8,779 nt of DNA from Bacillota bacterium (GTDB taxonomy: Bacteria; Bacillota; Clostridia; Christensenellales; SZUA-584). Numbering within the stretch: position 1 is the stretch's first letter; the number at the start of each line of letters is the position of its first letter. Of this stretch, positions 6,705 through 8,779 are shown piece by piece. Under the pieces are notes generated by a model. The model did not search any database. It worked only from the letters and a program-made list of their open reading frames with translations, and was not told where the DNA came from. The stretch is taken from the NCBI GenBank assembly GCA_023390815.1, contig JAEWCC010000044.1, positions 1 to 8,779 on the forward strand. Direction: 5' to 3'. Both the position numbers and the translations under genes were made by a program.

Positions 6705-6711
6705 ATTTATA
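6705..6711 (-). promoter_or_regulatory. -10-like box immediately upstream of dgt
   Basis: TATAAAT on the minus strand ends 7 bases before the dgt ATG, the usual distance from a -10 box to the transcription start. If used, it would give a leaderless or nearly leaderless mRNA, matching the missing ribosome binding site. No good -35 is seen at 15-19 bases; the position 17 bases upstream reads CGGCAG. Confidence 0.3.
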
Positions 6712-6713
6712 CA

Positions 6714-6735
6714 TCGGCAGCAAAAATCCTGCCGA
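6714..6735. repeat. Inverted repeat upstream of dgt
   Basis: TCGGCAG (6714-6720) and CTGCCGA (6729-6735) form a perfect 7-bp inverted repeat with an 8-base centre. It ends directly upstream of the -10-like box. The placement would suit an operator or an mRNA hairpin. No U-run follows on either strand, so it is not a typical terminator. Confidence 0.4.
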
Positions 6736-6800
6736 AACCCGTACAAATGGTTCCTCTGGTGCAAAAAAAGGACAGGGTCAAGAGATCATCACACCATGCC

Positions 6801-6815
6801 GGTTCCATTGGAACC
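6801..6815. repeat. Short palindrome in the hydrolase-dgt spacer
   Basis: GGTTCC-ATT-GGAACC is a perfect 6-bp inverted repeat around a 3-base centre. It lies in a 172-base spacer that also holds TCCTG/CAGGA and AATCC/GGATT repeats (6824-6851) and an A-run at 6763-6769. No T-tract follows it on either strand. It could be a protein site or a relic of a small mobile repeat. Confidence 0.35.
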
Positions 6816-6869
6816 CCTCTCTTTCCTGAAACCACAATCCCGAACAGGATTTTCTGGGACAATATCCGT

Positions 6870-7712
6870 TTACCGTAAATCCGCTGCCGCTTTTAAAAAG
6901 GCGTCGAAATGCCCGTAAAACTCCTCTTTGTTGGACAGATGTACGTTGTGATCGGGATTTGACACCTCGCACGCCATGCAGTCCGGCAGAAGCGACTGCA
7001 TCCGGTTAAAATCCTGATCCGTCACGGCGCCGCCCTTTTTTGCTCGAAGCAGCAGTACGGGGCATTTGATCTGCGGCAGCAGATGGAACCACTCCGTATC
7101 GTTGACCGTGTTCATCGCCATCGCCCGCGGGCTGAACAGCACATTAATCCCTTCCACGGTTTCAACCAGACTGTTCATGAAATATTGCCTGCTCAGCTCG
7201 GTCTCCATTTTTTCCGATATAAATGCTCTTGCCTCGCCCCAAGTGGAGAACGGCAGCGGCCAATCTTTCGTCACCGGATCTGCCGGTATTTGCCCAGGAG
7301 ACAGCCTGCGGCTCTGCACGCTGGCCGATGCGGATTTGTCCAGTATCGCGAGCGCTTTCACATGCTGCGGATACAGCGCCGCGAAATATCCGGCCACACG
7401 CCCGCCCATGGAATGGCCCACGATTAAAGCGGAATCGATATCCAGGTAATCCAGCAGGTCCGCAACATCCGCCGCCACTTCTTCCGCCGTGTATTCGGAG
7501 TCGGGCTTGCCGGAAAGGCCATGCCCCCGCTGGTCCGGGGCAATGACCCTATGCGTTTTTCCATAGCGCTGCATGAAATCGAACCAGGTCTCCGCCCGCC
7601 CCCATCTCCCATGCAGGCAGACGATTGCAGGCCCGACTGTTTTCGTATCCAGATAAAAGAGATCGATATCCGGCAGCTTGGCGATACTTCGATAGATTTT
7701 TACTTCGTTCAT
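6870..7712 (-). CDS. Alpha/beta hydrolase of unknown substrate
   Basis: A 280-residue alpha/beta-hydrolase fold protein. The nucleophile elbow is GHSMG with S101, the oxyanion-hole region is LHGRWG (33-38), and DQRGHGLSGKP (60-70) is the typical loop after strand 4. The catalytic histidine is probably H255 in NPDHNVHLSNKEEF. The acid is less clear; D232 or D234 in GGAVTDQDF lies about where it is expected after strand 7. A cap region spans about 130-210. There is no signal peptide, so it is probably cytoplasmic. Related proteins include esterases, C-C bond hydrolases and haloperoxidase-like enzymes, and the substrate cannot be inferred. The ATG is supported by GAGGTG 5 bases upstream. The gene stands alone between the ppdK terminator and the dgt spacer. 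Since ppdK and dgt are usually close in Clostridia, it may be a later insertion. Its base composition is not visibly different from its neighbours. Confidence 0.9.
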   Translation of the reverse strand: MNEVKIYRSIAKLPDIDLFYLDTKTVGPAIVCLHGRWGRAETWFDFMQRYGKTHRVIAPDQRGHGLSGKPDSEYTAEEVAADVADLLDYLDIDSALIVGHSMGGRVAGYFAALYPQHVKALAILDKSASASVQSRRLSPGQIPADPVTKDWPLPFSTWGEARAFISEKMETELSRQYFMNSLVETVEGINVLFSPRAMAMNTVNDTEWFHLLPQIKCPVLLLRAKKGGAVTDQDFNRMQSLLPDCMACEVSNPDHNVHLSNKEEFYGHFDAFLKAAADLR

Positions 7713-7730
7713 CCATGCACCTCATCAAAA

Positions 7731-7770
7731 GCAAACGTCGAAAGGCAGAGTTTCCTCGCCTTTCGACGTC
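7731..7770 (-). terminator. Rho-independent terminator after ppdK
   Basis: On the minus strand ACGTCGAAAGGC (7758-7769) pairs over 12 bp with GCCTTTCGACGT (7735-7746). The loop can add GAG/CTC capped by a GAAA tetraloop. TTGCTTTT follows, a moderate U-tract. It lies about 60 bases past the ppdK stop and immediately before the hydrolase ribosome binding site, so the hydrolase probably has its own promoter or depends on read-through. Confidence 0.8.
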
Positions 7771-7827
7771 GCAATAGCGGTTAAAGGTTAGCGGCTGGCT
7801 GATGCCGCCATAAAAAGTGCCGCAGTC

Positions 7828-8779
7828 TTATTTCGCGTTGATGATCGCCGCGTGAGCCGCCGCAAGCCGTGCGATCGGAACGCGGAACGGCGAGCAGGAT
7901 ACGTAGTTAAGGCCGGTACGATGGCAGAACTCGATGGAGCTTGCTTCGCCGCCGTGCTCACCGCAGATGCCCAGCTTGATGTTCGGGCGAACCGACTTGC
8001 CGAGATCGACCGCCATCTTGACGAGCTTGCCTACGCCCTTCTGGTCGAGCTTCGCAAACGGATCGGACTCGTAGATCTTCTTGTTGTAGTAGTCCTCGAG
8101 GAACTTGCCCGCGTCGTCGCGCGAGAAGCCGAACGTCATCTGGGTAAGGTCGTTCGTGCCGAACGAGAAGAACTCGGCTTCCGCCGCTATCTCATCCGCT
8201 GTCAGCGCCGCGCGCGGAATCTCGATCATCGTTCCGACCATGTACTCGATCTTCACGCCCTTCTCCGCAATGACCTTATCCGCCGTCTTGACCGCGATGT
8301 CTTTGACGTACTTATATTCCTTGATTTCGCCCACGAGCGGGATCATGATCTCGGGCTTAATGTGGATTTTCTTCTCCGCGGAGACTTCGATCGCCGCTTC
8401 GATGATGGCGCGCACCTGCATCTCGGCGATTTCCGGATACGTCACCGCAAGACGGCAGCCTCTGTGTCCCATCATCGGGTTGAACTCGTGCAGGTTCGCG
8501 ATCGCGAGTTTGAGTTCCTCCACCGGCATGATCATTTCTTTCGCCAGCGCCTTGATATCTTCCTCCGCTGTCGGCAGGAATTCGTGGAGCGGCGGGTCGA
8601 GCAGACGGATGGTGACAGGCAGCTCGCCCATCGCCTCATAGATACCTCTGAAGTCTTCCTTCTGCATGGGCAGCAGCTTGGCCAGCGCACGCACGCGCTG
8701 TTCCACGTTCTTGGAAACGATCATCTCGCGCATCGCGGGAATGCGGTCTTCGTTGAAGAACATGTGCTCGGTGCGGCAC
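7828..8779 (-). CDS. ppdK: Pyruvate, phosphate dikinase, C-terminal part (5' end outside window)
   Basis: This is the C-terminal PEP/pyruvate-binding TIM-barrel domain of PPDK, which interconverts pyruvate, ATP and phosphate with PEP, AMP and pyrophosphate. In many Clostridia it works in glycolysis or gluconeogenesis. The frame stays open to the window edge and reads CRTEHMFF there, so the Met at 8761-8763 is internal. By my recollection of Clostridium symbiosum numbering that Met is about residue 565 of about 874, so roughly the last 36 per cent is present. Catalytic residues by that numbering are Arg561 (CRTEH), Arg617 (RLLDPPLHEF), Glu745 (MIEIPRAALTADEIA), Asn768 (FGTNDLTQMTFGFSRDD) and the general acid Cys831 (GICGEHGG). 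All are intact and the C-terminus is of normal length. The phosphohistidine swivelling domain and ATP-grasp domain lie outside the window. A strong terminator separates it from the hydrolase downstream. Confidence 0.97.
   Translation of the reverse strand, partial: CRTEHMFFNEDRIPAMREMIVSKNVEQRVRALAKLLPMQKEDFRGIYEAMGELPVTIRLLDPPLHEFLPTAEEDIKALAKEMIMPVEELKLAIANLHEFNPMMGHRGCRLAVTYPEIAEMQVRAIIEAAIEVSAEKKIHIKPEIMIPLVGEIKEYKYVKDIAVKTADKVIAEKGVKIEYMVGTMIEIPRAALTADEIAAEAEFFSFGTNDLTQMTFGFSRDDAGKFLEDYYNKKIYESDPFAKLDQKGVGKLVKMAVDLGKSVRPNIKLGICGEHGGEASSIEFCHRTGLNYVSCSPFRVPIARLAAAHAAIINAK

Noticed and set aside
6801..6815. GGTTCC-ATT-GGAACC as the terminator of the hydrolase gene
   Set aside because: No T-tract follows on the minus strand, and the T7 run further on has no adjacent stem.
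6681..6878. Plus-strand frame spanning the dgt-hydrolase spacer, as a possible transposase fragment
   Set aside because: The translation shows no recognisable transposase motif and the frame overlaps the start of dgt; it is kept only as a weak suggestion about the spacer.
8761..8763. Start of a separate short PPDK-like gene at this ATG
   Set aside because: The frame continues upstream to the window edge with conserved PPDK sequence CRTEH, so this is an internal methionine.
1..8779. CRISPR arrays, tRNA genes, prophage genes or toxin-antitoxin pairs
   Set aside because: None found on either strand: no regularly spaced repeats, no tRNA-like cloverleaf, and every sizeable gap is accounted for.

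Overview
The window is a block of core housekeeping genes from a bacterium, all transcribed on the minus strand (right to left). The base composition is moderately G+C-rich. The gene order is pyruvate phosphate dikinase, a dNTPase, DNA primase, the primary sigma factor, TrmK, a Nif3-family protein, a coiled-coil zinc-ribbon protein and RNase P RNA. It resembles the macromolecular-synthesis region of Clostridia (Bacillota). The primary sigma factor lacks the large non-conserved insert typical of proteobacterial RpoD, which fits. I cannot place the organism below class level.

Reading in the direction of transcription, four segments can be seen. (1) 8779-7828 is the C-terminal third of ppdK, cut by the window edge and closed by a good rho-independent terminator at 7735-7769. 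(2) 7712-6870 is a stand-alone alpha/beta hydrolase with its own ribosome binding site, followed by a 172-base spacer rich in small inverted repeats. This gene looks like an insertion between ppdK and dgt. (3) 6697-2663 is a dgt-dnaG-rpoD operon. dgt and dnaG share one base (TGATG), dnaG and rpoD are 13 bases apart, and a terminator follows rpoD at 2625-2643. dnaG carries an A+T-rich internal patch with a strong promoter-like sequence pointing at rpoD. (4) 2514-1 is a trmK-nif3-like-zinc ribbon cluster running into rnpB, whose 3' end lies beyond the left edge.

The third segment couples DNA replication and transcription: Dgt controls dNTP pools, DnaG makes replication primers and RpoD directs housekeeping transcription. 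The fourth is centred on tRNA, with a methyltransferase for position 22 and the ribozyme that trims tRNA 5' ends. Between them lie two conserved proteins whose cellular roles are poorly understood.

I see no CRISPR array, prophage, intact transposon or obviously new multi-gene system. The points most worth a second look are the possible rpoD promoter inside dnaG, an RNase P RNA that seems to lack the GGU motif in L15, the apparent absence of a ribosome binding site in front of dgt, the inserted hydrolase, and the TTG starts of rpoD and the zinc-ribbon gene.
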